This document shows positions 22,860 to 35,130 of a stretch of DNA of 64,000 nt, piece by piece. The DNA is from Massospora cicadina (lineage: Eukaryota > Entomophthoromycota > Entomophthoromycetes > Entomophthorales > Entomophthoraceae). The stretch covers positions 1 through 64,000 of the forward strand of contig JAKSZP010014943.1 in NCBI GenBank assembly GCA_022478985.1. The letters run 5' to 3'. Position numbers and translations under genes: made by a program. Position 1 is the stretch's first letter; every line of letters begins with the position of its first letter. The notes under the pieces are model-generated. The model saw only the letters and a program-made list of their open reading frames with translations. It did not search any database and had not been told where the DNA came from.

Positions 22860-23670
22860 CTGAAGGCATCATATGATTACCCATCGGTGGGACATCCTGG
22901 GGTTGTGAAGATGATTGAACTGGTGTGACGTAAGTATTCATGGGCTGGACTGCAGAAGAGTATCATAAAATATGTGGCTTAGTGCTTAGTTTGTTCGCGT
23001 TTGAAGCCCTTGCGGAGGCAGCCCACAGGTAATTTAGTCCCACTCCAGATTCCAAGTCAGCCATAGGGTCTTTTAGCATGGATTTCATTACACAGTTGCC
23101 CAATATCCAGGGGAAGGATGTGATAATGGTCATTGTTGATTGGTTAACTAAATATGCCTAGTTTTTCCCATGTAACTCAAATTATCATCCAAAGACACTG
23201 CAAGGGTTTTCATTGATGAGATATTCACCCATCATGGCCTACTGTTGGAGATCATTTTGGATCGTGGACCCCAATTTATATCAGAATTCTAGTCAAGTTT
23301 GCTCATTAACTTGAAGATTCTCCCATGTAATGCTTCATCATATCATCCCCAGTACAATGGGCAGACATAGAGGGTAAACCAGATATTGGAGCAATACCTT
23401 TGATGCTATGTCTCAGATTGACAGGATGATTGGGTTATCTGGATCAGACTGGCTCAGTTTACCTATAATAACCACCATCAGTTGTTGACAGGGATGACGC
23501 CATTCTTTGAAAATCATGGATCCAATACAGCGTTGGATGGGGGGTTAGATGGTGGAGTATGCCAGGGGGCGGATGAATTATTCCCAAAAATGAAAGACAT
23601 CAGGAGAAAATTATAAAACAACCTGGAGCATGCCATAGCATTGCAAAAATGGTATGCAGATTGATGGAGA
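22860..23670 (+). pseudogene. Element E integrase core
   Basis: A degraded zinc finger ends near 23000 (CLVCSRLKP). The core shows SMDFITQLPNIQGKDVIMVIVDWLTKYA near 23075-23160 and ILDRGPQFISEF near 23253-23290. The NGQT-RVNQILEQYL segment near 23355-23400 has a stop codon in place of the catalytic Glu. MGYPNTALD-like debris follows. The two Asp residues are present, so loss of the Glu alone would inactivate it. Confidence 0.78.
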
Positions 23671-23682
23671 GCACCAGACCCA

Positions 23683-24090
23683 TTGCTTGCTCCAAGAGAT
23701 TGGGTGTTAGTGGCAGTGGAAAATTATGCTTTACCAGTGAAGAGCCGGAAACTTGGACCAAAGTTCTTAGGACCATATAAGGTGATTTGGGTTATCAACA
23801 GGGTTGCATTTAAATTGGACCACCTGGAAGGGTTGAGGGCCCATCCAGTTATCTATGTCTCACAGCTATGGGGATTATGGGGGCTTGGACCAGAGCAGCC
23901 TGGACCGTTGAGCCCACAGGAGGAGGAAAACCAGGAATATGAGGTCAAAAAAATCCTGAAGGAGTGTTGGGTGAGGGGTTAGAGGCAATTCAAAGTAAGG
24001 TGGAGAGGGTATCCGGTGGAGGAAGTGACCTGGCAGACACCAGAGGCATGTGCACACTGTCCTGAGAAGATCTGAGATTTTCTGGATTTA
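23683..24090 (+). pseudogene. Element E integrase C-terminus with GPY/F and chromodomain
   Basis: The 99-codon frame contains LGPKFLGPYKVIW, an intact GPY/F module, then HPVIYVSQL. The chromodomain follows: EYEVKKILKE, one stop at 23980, then QFKVRWRGYPVEEVTWQTPE. This marks E as a chromovirus. The frame runs to the purine tract CAAGGGGTGA just before the 3' LTR at 24101. Confidence 0.85.
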
Positions 24091-24100
24091 CAAGGGGTGA

Positions 24101-24764
24101 TGTGACAGATTAGGTCAGCCTGATCCGCACATTGACCTCATAAATATAGTTTTGGATTTGCATGCAAACTCAGAGGTTAAGTTTTAAGAGTCAGGCCAAT
24201 CATAAAAACTACTTGATTTGGAAATAATAGGTAAGGATTTGGGGATTTGAAAATAAGGGCTAAATATGGCGTATCAAATGACCAGTGTCTCGTTTCTCCA
24301 ATTTTTCATAATTTGGGATATGAGACTTTCATGAGCGTTGATTTGGATGTCACTTAAAAACCTAATCTAGGATTTTAATTATTTAAATTATCACAGATGC
24401 TTTAAAATGAGGAAATTTAACTGTAGATACAGTTTTGTTTTCTCAGAAAAATTACAATAATTTTCTCAGTAATATTGCTTGCCTGAAAATTTGTTTAAAA
24501 ATTTTATCAAGAGAGTTTTATTCAAAATCAACCAGGATGATGAGCTCCACTAGTGAGCTGGCCAAGAAATACCTTTGTTCATGGTATTATCATGGAGCCA
24601 GACTTTGCTGCTTGCCTGCAGCATTGCTGGTACCTTGGTCCACAGATACATTGCAAACTCTGGTAATGGCGCTCAGGATTGGGGGTGGTTCACTGCTGGA
24701 TTGTCAATAATGTGGTTGATAACATGGCTTAAGCTTTCAAACTCCTTCATCACATATTGTCACA
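24101..24764 (+). repeat. Element E 3' LTR (664 bp)
   Basis: The LTR starts TGTGACAGATTAGG after a polypurine tract and ends ATTGTCACA. It matches 19157-19820 in length and ends. Its last 27 bases are included in a 66-bp tandem duplication that extends into the flank (see finding). Confidence 0.92.
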
Positions 24765-24870
24765 AACCGTGAGTTACAAACTATAGCTAGGAGATCCTAA
24801 ATTCAAACTCCTTCATCACATATTGGCACAAACCGTGAGTTACAAACTATAGCTAGGAGATCCTAAAATT
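24738..24870. repeat. 66-bp tandem duplication across an LTR/flank junction
   Basis: The block beginning CAAACTCCTTCATCACATAT at 24738 repeats from 24804 with period 66 and only about one difference. It covers the end of the E 3' LTR and 40 bases of flank, so it arose after insertion of E. Confidence 0.95.
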
Positions 24871-27800
24871 GGACATCATAGCTGCTAAATACCATACAGA
24901 CCTTTTATTAATTAATTGAATTTAACTTTTATAACTTGTATAAAAAGCTAGGAAAAGAAAAAGGTAAAATGGAGCATCACCCAGACTTGTTGGGGTTTGC
25001 TACCTGATAAGTTCAACATGTAATAATAGGGAAAAAGGCACTAACCCCTAAGGTATACCTTTGCAATAGCATAACGGTGGATTGTCACACTACATAGCTA
25101 CTGAGGTTTATTTGGATCCAGCTCAACCATCTGGATCGGTATCAAATTTTTTATAAAGATTTTTACCACACAATTCCACCTAATGAGCTGGTGATTATTT
25201 GCTTTTCAGCTGAAAGGACTTGCCCAGGACCTTGGCAGGTAGGGGTATCATTTTGAATCAAATGGATTTAGCATGTCCCACACCTGTTGGGGTGGGCTCA
25301 CCTTCACTGGCAGTATGGGTGAAGGTTGGAGGGACAAATTATAAATCTTAAAGTAATTTCAACAGTTTGAAATTGTTGAGTATCAACTTACTACAATTAT
25401 AAAGACTCAAACTAAGGTTAGAAGCCTTATAGAAACGTGGGGAGCTAAAACATGCTTGTTGACGATGGCTTCTAGCCTTACCACTTCCTGACACCCCCCT
25501 TTGATCTTCATCACCAACTCCTTAATGGTGAGAAGAGGGGCTGGTAAACCTGGTGATTGGGCGTCAATCTTCAATGAATTAGGCTCTCACAAATATTAAT
25601 ACAAGACACTGTTTGAAGACAGTAAACTGGGTAAAGTCAACCCCTAAAAACCTTAGCATTGGAAATAGGGTTCTATTTTTTAAACAATAGGAATCTCCTG
25701 GAGTATCTGGTACTACCAGTTGTTCCTAAGCTCACTCTCAAGCTTACTTTAGATCCAAACTATCTACTAAATGCAAAGGCAACCTTTATTGGTAAGCTCG
25801 CTCAGATATGCTCGCTCTGCCATAGTTCTCATTGTTTTTTGTGGTTACTGAGCAGCCATTAAGATTGGTATAGTACTGGCAGATTCTTCCAATCATGCTG
25901 ATGAAGCAAGCAAATAGGATTGGAGAAAAGTTTTACATAAGATCAATACACTGAAGTAACCAAATTCCACTAGAGGTACTCAAATCTCTGGCAGCTGGCC
26001 ATTTTAATTGTAATTGACCCTATTACCGATAATTTAAGCTGAGCGGGTAAAAAGCATATTAAAGCTGATCTGAGATGTGAGGTTTAACCGATTGAAGCTG
26101 TGGCGCTGGTGGTCAATCATATAAGGAGCCAAGGATTGTGTCAGTGGGGATCCAAGGATATATCAATGGTACCATGGTAAGTCATCATCGCCATATATAA
26201 ACCCAGGCTGTGAGCTTATCAATTCCTAAAACAGAATCAAATCCTCTAACTAAAGATTAGTTGGTTATAAAACTAGTTATAGATCTAAACTGATGGATGG
26301 TAAACCATTTACAACAGGGTAATGGACCAACCATCAGGGGGTAGGCTGTCACCCACTCTCATCAACATGGGCTAGATTGCCCTGGTTGGTGAGAGGGAGA
26401 GCAGCTCTTTTGGTTTTCTTATTAGTTCTAAAAGGGATGACCATCCCTTTTAAGATTAAGAGGGCGCTCCCCAGGAATTATAATAGACATCAGTGATACA
26501 ATATCTTTATTCTTCTTTTCAATTTTACATCATTAATTTTATGTTAAGTTTAGACTATTGAAAGCGGTATAGACATTGTCTGAAACCAGTAAAGCAGTTT
26601 GTTTATCAGAGAGTAGTTTTTATAACCTGATGGAACTAAGATATTGGGTTATAACCTTAATATCCCTGGAAGTTAAACTTTGTAGGTAGGTAATTAGATT
26701 CTAAAACTCCTAAACTTTTGGACCAGCTTTAACCAAGCTTGGCACATAGATTTGACATGCTTGAAGAATCACCCAATCAGGATTTTATCACCTTTATATA
26801 GATGAAAGGTACCTATAGATAAAAGAATGACTAAATTTTAATAATAATCAACCTTGTTTTGGGAAGCAATTAGGTTTTAATTGGTTGGTTTAATAGGGGT
26901 AAGCTTTCTTCTAAGTTTATGGCACAGGTTCAGTGAATGGGTTGTAATAAAGGAATTTGCTAGTTGTATAAGATATCTAGTCATCAAGTCTTCTTTACAA
27001 GTGGTTTCAACCCCAGTCAGGTATCCTCTTGTGGGCAAGTGATATTTAACTCACTATCAGACAGTTATAAGTCCAATATTGTGAAAAGAGCATTTAGGAT
27101 GTAAATAACAATAATATCGGCCAAAAAACTCTGGCCAATTCTTGGTGGAACCCCTCAAATTGGAGTAAGACCTTTATAGATATGTCTCAGCCAAATAGCA
27201 CAAGTTTGGGTAGTCAGATTGCACCAACCATGTGGCAGAATAAGATGAGTCCATCTGAGGTTCCTCCTCAGACCACCTGCAGTTTAATTCACATACCTAG
27301 GCGGATACCACCCCCTTTATAGGGTTGGAGGCTATAAGCTAGATGCGAATATTCTCCCGCCTGATGATTGGGTCAAATAAATCCTTAACTCACAGATTTG
27401 TCATACCCACCATCAACCTCCATCAGCCATTCTGTCAAAGTGAGGTGAGCCTTGAGAGCTCTGATAGGTTAAAACTCAATCTTCCTTAAATTGGCTATGC
27501 CTAGCCTAATCTGAAATTTGTGCCTCATTCACCTTGAGCCTTGATACAATTTAAAACTAAGCGTTGATATATTGAGAGCTTTCACTTTTTACCCCACCCG
27601 TTGAATATGATAAAAACTTAAAAGATCAGCATTTTATTACGGTTGGAGTTGATATATTTTAATACAGAGTGTCAAAAAAGTCCCCTTAAAATAGCTATTC
27701 TAGCCGTAGAGGGTGTTACTTCTCCTGCCATAAAATTGTTGAAGTTAATGTCAAAAGCAACCATAAGCATCTAAAACCCCTAAAATCAGATAATCACTTC

Positions 27801-28266
27801 AGGTTACTTGAAAGATAGAAGAACCAACGATAAGACTTTTTAAAGAGTAGATATAATAAAGTAGTTATCAAAACTAGATCCGGCTTCTATTGAAATCACA
27901 AGGGTTTTTTATAGGGAGGTTTGGTGCTCAACTCATCGGTTTGCACCTCAATAAAAAGGTATTCATCACCGTTAAACTTAACCCTAAAGAATCATGCCTG
28001 CATTGAATAGCTTATCCCTTATATATCTACCTAATTAACATACATCACCAACTAGGTTAGGATCCTTCTGAGCTGGCTTCCAAAAATAGTGTGTTCCAAC
28101 ACCTTTAGCCAGCCCCAGTAAAGTAAACTTTTATGAGCAAAAAACCATGCTTAAGTAATGGAACAGATTCCTATTGATGGCAGGTCACATTGCCCAGGCC
28201 AACTTATAAGCTGCCATCAAGGTAAGTGTTACAACGCTTTAATAACTCTAAAATATCCCTAACCAA

Positions 28267-28360
28267 TTGGCCACTTAGCCTGGTCAATCCATGTAAGGAA
28301 TTTCTAAAGCACCGCTAATCAATTTGGCCACTTAGCCTGGTCAATCCATGTAAGGAATTT
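28267..28360. repeat. 37-bp direct repeat, period 57
   Basis: The string starting TTGGCCACTTAGCCTGGTCA at 28267 recurs identically for 37 bases at 28324, separated by 20 bases of unlike sequence. It is a local duplication in non-coding DNA. Confidence 0.95.
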
Positions 28361-29367
28361 AGTTATTGACTAAATCGCCAGCAATCAGATTCACTTACAA
28401 AGTTGGTGTCAATTGTGCCTGATCAAACATTAATCGGCACTAAAATAGGGATCCCAATCTTATAACCAGCTAATACTCATTGGCGGCTATCACTGATCAA
28501 TAAGTTTCAACCATCTAGTCAAAACTTGATACTGATGTGATTAGCTTATTATCAACCTAGTCAACTTAGTAATTTTGACAGGCGTTTAAGTGCCTAGCCA
28601 CAGGTGGATAGCGTGAATCTATAAATTTTAACACGAGGTTCAATGTTAATAAAGTAAGTGAAATTCGATGGGTTTGGTTAGGTGGTTTGGCACAATTGGT
28701 TGATTGGTGAGGTTTGATAGTTTTGGGGAAGCGGTTTGTGGATTCAACAAACTTACCCATCGGGTTACCTGTTTACTTATGATGGGCATCTACATTATAA
28801 AAACCAAACCTTAATCAATTAGAAACTTCAGCTGTTTATAATCCCAAGCAGCGGTGGGCAGTTTAGCTAGCTTAAATCTAAGATATCTTACAGTACACCA
28901 ACCTTAAAGGGTGGTTAATATGCCACCAGAGATACCTTATTTGATTAGGAACCTGGACAAACTGGCACTTGGCATCCTTCAATGGGTAGTTGTAAAGGTA
29001 TTTGGGGGTGTTGGGTTATGCACATTAGATTGGCCAAAACTTGGATCTTTTTTATAAATTAGGGTTCAGCTGTAGCTGGAGCCACCCTGCATGGTAACCA
29101 TCCATCTTAAATTTTTATTAAATTCTATACTATTATTTAATCATTAGAAACAAAATAATGGTAAGAGGGAAGTTGGGAGATGATGGTTTATCCTACCCAG
29201 AATGGATTGGAACCAGTTATGGCATCAAGTACCCCACCTTAGCTTGTGGTTACAGGTGTGCGCATGTTAGTGTTTTAACCAGGGTATGCTTTTTAATAGA
29301 TTCTGATACAAGTGTTTTATTTGATTGAGCTTGAAAGCTGATTTTATTAACTCGTGGCGATGACCTT

Positions 29368-29450
29368 TGAGCTTCCAAGAAGGAAGCTCAGACTTAGCAT
29401 TTGATCAGTTGTAGCCATTTCGATAACTTTTAGGCTTCCGAGAAGGAAGC
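29368..29450. repeat. Pair of similar hairpins
   Basis: TGAGCTTCC-AAGAA-GGAAGCTCA at 29368-29390 is a perfect 9-bp inverted repeat with a 5-base loop. GCTTCC-GAGAA-GGAAGC at 29435-29450 repeats the stem with a near-identical loop about 66 bases downstream. No T-run follows, so these are not bacterial-type terminators. Confidence 0.85.
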
Positions 29451-31000
29451 TCCAAATTAGCAATTGTCAAGTGGGAGATCAATTATGGCCAATTCGACAA
29501 TCAGACTTCCAATGGCTTTTAGTTTATGAATCCCCAATGGCTTTTAGTTTACCAAACTTGTAGATGCAATCGCCACAACTTTGGAATCGTGTTGATGGAA
29601 GTTCCAACCAATAGCATATCAAATGCAGGTCGATGAGTAGCCATAAAGTTATTCTCCGGCAACCGATGGCGATGATTTCTGATAGGTGAATATTAAACCG
29701 CCATGAGTCGATATATATGAAAATATCCCTAAAAAATACCCTGTCCTAAGTGTGACTGGATTTTAATAGCATCATTTTAGTTTATTGTAGGCAACGGTTA
29801 CTGAAGTGTTTTAAGTAAACGGGGTCACGTTTCACCGGCCCCTCTATCGGTTCCGATTACGCTTCCTGTCGTCAAACGGGAAGCCTTGTGAGTTAAGTGG
29901 TAGAACCCTCGCGAACCTGTGCAGTTGCTGCGTTTCAACACCCAGTTGGCAAAACTAGGTCTAATCAATCTAACCCACCTCAGTTCCGTTAGTGACTTTT
30001 TACACAATAAAGAGTTTAATTGGGATTTGGTATTATTCCTTACACTTTAACGTTGAAGGAGTTAGACAATAATTAGATTTTCCTTTCACAACAAGTTTAA
30101 GTAGCTTGTACATCCAACCATGAGGAATAGACTCTCAAGGTCAGTTCACCCCCACTTGTTAATTTACTAAAGCTTTTAACCTCGCTTATAGCTAGGGTAG
30201 ATGGGTCGCACATATCAGTACCTTTATAAACATGGGTATGGCTTCAAGATGGTTAATACCCAAGGCCAACTACCACTTTTGGAAAGGCTCCCATGTAAAG
30301 TTACCGTCCAAACTGAGGGTTTCTATCTACCAGATGATCTATATCTGCCAATCCAAAGCTGAGCCACTTAGCCTACCTTTAAGCTTGAGACCTACTTAAG
30401 ATCCCATCTTATCCAACCTAGACATCTCAGGTGGGAAACTGATTGCGATATATAGCGGCATAGTAGATATAACTTATCGCTGCGTGAGTTACAAGGTTTA
30501 AATACCACCCTCAGCTTATGTCAATCCATCTTTCAGTTAACCAAGCCTTTTAAAATAAGTCCACTATCTTGTAACGCCGAATACGGCATTGACGTGATTA
30601 ACTCATAAATAGGTGATTGCTCTGAAAGATCAGGCCCCCTGAAGGTGCAGTTAGGCTTAAGGGCCTTACGTCAGGTTTGGCTGAACTTGATCAGGTGTTT
30701 GGGATCCGCCAAACCCTAAACTGGCTCGTTGGGGAGAAAGGGGCATAGATATAGCAATAAGCCACCATCAAAAGGACTGGTCAGTTGCAGCGAATCCACC
30801 CTACGCGTATACGGTACAATATGTGACTTCATCCTTGCAGCCCAGATGGTAAAATTACCGCACATCCAAATGTAAAGCTTATCGCTTCAAAAAAATGATT
30901 TACTGGTTTAACCTGGCAACTATCGAACGCTTCCCCAACCACGATTGGAAAGATCAGATGGGCTGCAGTGTCCACTCGTACCTTAGAAGGAGTCGAAGGG

Positions 31001-31957
<957 letters not shown>

Positions 31958-32772
31958 TACTTGAAGGCACAACCCAAATGCTCTAAGCTAGCGGGGCAGT
32001 CGAGCTCACCCGTGCCAATGCGGAACCCGCGCCTTTCACGTTCGAGAGCATCCCTAGGCCATCTGGGAGCCTTTTCGGGGAGCTCGTCGAGCAGGGTATG
32101 CCTACGCCTGGGAAGCTGAGGTGAGTCAACTTCTAAAAGCGCAATAAGGGTATCGTCCGACGCAAGGCCACTTGTGAATTCGTGCGTAACAGCCCATCCG
32201 GAATCAACTTTGCGCCCCACCGAACCGATATTGGGCAACGGCGGCGGGTTTGAGCCACCAGTTTGGGTTTGAGAGGGTAAGCCTATTCGAAAATTAGCCG
32301 TTGGTTTCCAGCTCAACCCCTTACATCTTTTGGGAGGGCAACCCCCGCCACCCAAAGGTCCGGTTCCGCGGGATTTGGGGTTGGTTCTGACCGGCTTCAA
32401 AAGCGTACTGGTTGGGACGAAGTGAACCCCCCACCCCTCATCCGCCAAAGTTAAAGCCTCGGCGTCCGGCCCACGCGCCGGAACGCCGTCGTCCCGCTTA
32501 CCGAGCGCCCAAGCGACGGCGAAGTAGATGCATAGGATCAGGGCCGGCCCGTAGAACAAACCATCCAGGGTGGAGGTCCCAACCCCGAGCTGGGCCAGCA
32601 TTTTTAAACTATAAAACTTTACCGGGGGAGCCAAACCACCCAAACCCCCGGTAACGGCCGCCCATACTTGACGAGCCGAAGTAAAGTGTGGGTCAAACGG
32701 GGTATAAAGGTTCAACCGCCGTTTAAATAAAACTTTGGGTACCCAAAAAATATGCGCCCCGTTAAAGTCCAA
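31958..32772 (-). CDS. Upstream frame, possible N-terminal exon of the kinase or separate gene
   Basis: A GC-rich 271-codon frame on the kinase strand ends at a TAG 10 bases upstream of the kinase ATG. A GTAAGC...TTTAG intron of 27 nt (31957-31931) would fuse it in frame to the kinase as ...CAFKYQFCIDDFTKG, giving 536 residues in total. Donor and acceptor match the other introns, so I favour fusion. The frame contains one hydrophobic stretch (YGPALILCIYFAVAWAL, about residues 74-90), Pro/Gly-rich sequence, and a basic segment before the kinase domain. A further 42-nt GTAAG...ATAG candidate intron near 32330-32280 would also keep the frame. The true start may be downstream of 32772, because the first 200 bases are less GC-rich. 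No homologous domain is recognised. Confidence 0.5.
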
Positions 32773-32810
32773 GTTCTACCCCTAACCCCACCAACTAAAC
32801 TGGGTTTATA

Positions 32811-32862
32811 GCCCAACCCAACATAAAATTTAAACAGCCCAACCCAACATAAAATTTAAAGG
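32811..32862. repeat. 26-bp tandem duplication
   Basis: GCCCAACCCAACATAAAATT plus TTAA begins at 32811 and again at 32837, two copies identical at 24 of 26 positions. Confidence 0.9.
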
Positions 32863-33208
32863 CAGCGCCCAAGGTGAAAAAATCCCCCATACCTCAAATA
32901 AACCAAAGGCTGGATGAAGGTTAGTAACGTAAGATGTATCAAGGTTAATCAAAGGTTTTAACTCGTCAAGGGTTTATTTACCAGGGTAACCGATTAGAAG
33001 GGTGAGCTAAGGTGAAGGTTGGTAGGGTTATTGGGATTTCAAGTTGATCAGCTTAACCCCCACCCCTAAATCTCAACTGCTGAACTGGTGGATACCCCTT
33101 CCGAACCCTTTAAGTAACCGATAGATGAATTTTTACTCGGGAGATTCGTAACCACCCTCGTATACCTAAAAAGGATTTATTTATCAGGTGTAAAACCTTG
33201 GGTCAATT

Positions 33209-33278
33209 AAATTTAACTTGATATCAACCTTTATTCAAGGAGAAAATTTAACTTGATATCAACCTTTATTCAAGGAGA
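33209..33278. repeat. Perfect 35-bp tandem duplication
   Basis: The unit beginning AAATTTAACTTGATATCAAC occurs at 33209 and 33244 with no difference, indicating a recent event. Confidence 0.97.
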
Positions 33279-33705
33279 TCTTAATTCTTTATTTAACCGA
33301 GGTAAGCCAACCAGGGGACGGACATTACCAAACTAAAAACTTAAACTAAAAATAACGTACCTAATTGATTCAAACAAAATGCCCAAATGAGCGATTGGAT
33401 GAAACACACCGAACAAACCAACCAACCAGGTGGGCAGCGGAGACCGCTTATCCCTCCATGGCGGAAGGGGAGGGAGGATCGGGGGCTCATCTTCAGCAGC
33501 AGCTATCTCTTCCCAGAGTAGGGTGCATCAAAGCTGATAGCAGGGGCGTTGGGGCATCAATGGTATGTGGTTCGATGTCACTGATTGGTACTTCCAAGTA
33601 ATTGCCAACCATAAACATGGCGGTAATATATTCAGCTAAAGCTTTTTGGCTTTAATGCAGGCATCTGGTAGTTTAACAAACGTTGCAATGTTGGTTCAGA
33701 TAATC

Positions 33706-35130
33706 TTAACTTTCAGATTCTGTGCTACAGTTACCACATTCTAGATAGCGTCGGTGATATTTTTTGTGAGGTTGTTTTATATTAATCTTACTTTTTAGAG
33801 TAAGATTTTTAGGGATAACAGGAGGTGAAATTCCTCCTGTGAGTATCGCCACTGATTTAGTGGCAGCTTTGTGGAGGGGATGGCAATCTGGTGTGGTAGC
33901 TGCTTCTACTGCAAGCTGGTGGTTGCTGTAGAATGGTTTGGCATTTGGCTTTGGGGTATATAAATGAGGGAGGGAATTCTGCATCCCATTTTGCATTACA
34001 AAACTGATCAACTTGCAGTGATAGTTCTTCAATGATATTACCTGATTCATCAATTTCATCCAAAAATTCCTATAGGTTCTGGCAAAATTGAACTGGGGAG
34101 TTGACATATGGTTGAAGATTGGTTGATTCGTTGGATGTTGCATAGGATTGGACTGGGGTCCAATCCTGCACTTGATTGGAAGATTCATGCATGGTACTGG
34201 GGCAAGGTAGAGGCTGATTAATGGCTGCAGGTGCAGCGGCAGCAACAGGTTTTGGGGAGGGGGAGGTAGGATTATACCCCATGCCAGAATTGGTGTGGGG
34301 TGGGTGGCAGATTGGTGGCTGCCAGATGCATATCAGTGCTGTCAGAGACTGCTAGATATGGGCACTTGCATTTCAAGTGGTCTAACTTGAAACAGGATGG
34401 ACAAATCATCCATATGTCCTCAACCCAGGCCAAGAATGGATGGTCAGGGGCAGAGGGGATAGCAGTGCGAGAGGGAATTAATGGGGCAATTTTGTTCATT
34501 TCAGGGCTGATTGTGGCATATGCCCAAGGCCCAGTGAGACATGTGGCCCCATTTGGGACCACAACTTTCAAGATGGGGTTGGAGCCATAGGCTGCCAAAC
34601 CTTCCATCAGCTCCTGGTGGAGCACCTCAGGGGGAAGGTGGGTAGGCAAACCAGCAAACTGAACCACCAAGGTGGTGTCTTCTGGGAGCCAGGTCCATGT
34701 TGTTGGGAGAGGTGTATCCTGGAAGACCAGGGGCACCATTGCTGCAGTGGTGGCATCAGCTTCACAAGTGAAGCTGAGATTGAAATACCCCTTATAGGGG
34801 CAGAAGTTAATAAAACAGGCCGGTGTCATCACCACCTGAGCCATTTTGATAATGTCTTGGACATTTTATGGGAAAAGTTTCCCATATTTGACCCTAAGGC
34901 CAAAAAGCATGTTGCTCCAAGGGAGCACCAGGGGGCAGCAGGGCACCACTTGGGATCAAGCGAGGTGGGCATCAAGATCCTTGAGGGGAACAAATATCCC
35001 AAAGGTTTGGTATGACTTTGCAAACCAGTCTGAGTGCATTTTCCTGTCATACAGAAAATGGCAGGTGGAGTTTCACTGCTGCCCCACACTGGGGCAGCCA
35101 GCGGGAAATCCAATGACATCAGAGTGAAAC
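33706..35130 (-). pseudogene. Element F: LINE ORF1 without ORF2
   Basis: Minus-strand frames give an ORF1-type protein: an N-terminal piece near 35050-34870 (KMHSDWFAKSYQTFGIFVPLKDLDAHLA, VKYGKLFP), and a 191-codon frame 34844-34272 with an RRM-like middle (TLVVQFAGLPTHLPPEVLHQELMEGLAAYG). A zinc knuckle follows, CPSCFKLDHLKCKC, with C-X2-C-X4-H-X4-C spacing. After a one-base shift at 34280 a Pro/Gln-rich tail continues to 33857 with a single stop. The layout matches ORF1 of the full LINE at 50129-48690, including the knuckle. No endonuclease or RT follows downstream before 33700. Such proteins bind LINE RNA. Confidence 0.72.

Larger units (their letters stand above)
24871..31000. other. Gene-poor AT-rich intergenic DNA
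   Basis: No ORF over 70 codons looks coding in either strand and no retroelement motifs were found in about 6 kb. The composition is AT-rich with frequent GGTTA/TAACC-like words. It contains a 37-bp perfect repeat (28267-28303 and 28324-28360, period 57), two nearby hairpins (29368-29450), a 17-bp repeat near 29508 and 29527, and a 47-bp-period duplication at its right edge. It is the 3' flank of the kinase gene and may be unique host sequence. Confidence 0.6.
32773..33705. other. 5' flank of the kinase locus, no gene seen
   Basis: This holds two small tandem duplications: a 26-bp unit (32811 and 32837) and a perfect 35-bp unit (33209-33243 and 33244-33278). A 78-codon plus-strand ORF at 33365-33601 has no recognisable features. 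Promoter elements for the minus-strand gene should lie here, but none can be named with confidence. Confidence 0.5.

Noticed and set aside
19152..24769. 5-bp target duplication for element E (AACAC versus AACCG)
   Set aside because: Only three of five bases agree, so it is not reliable.
29882..29945. tRNA-like stretch with a box-A-like GAGTTAAGTGG and box-B-like TTTCAACAC
   Set aside because: The spacing is plausible, but acceptor, anticodon and T stems do not pair, so no tRNA or clear SINE head can be claimed.
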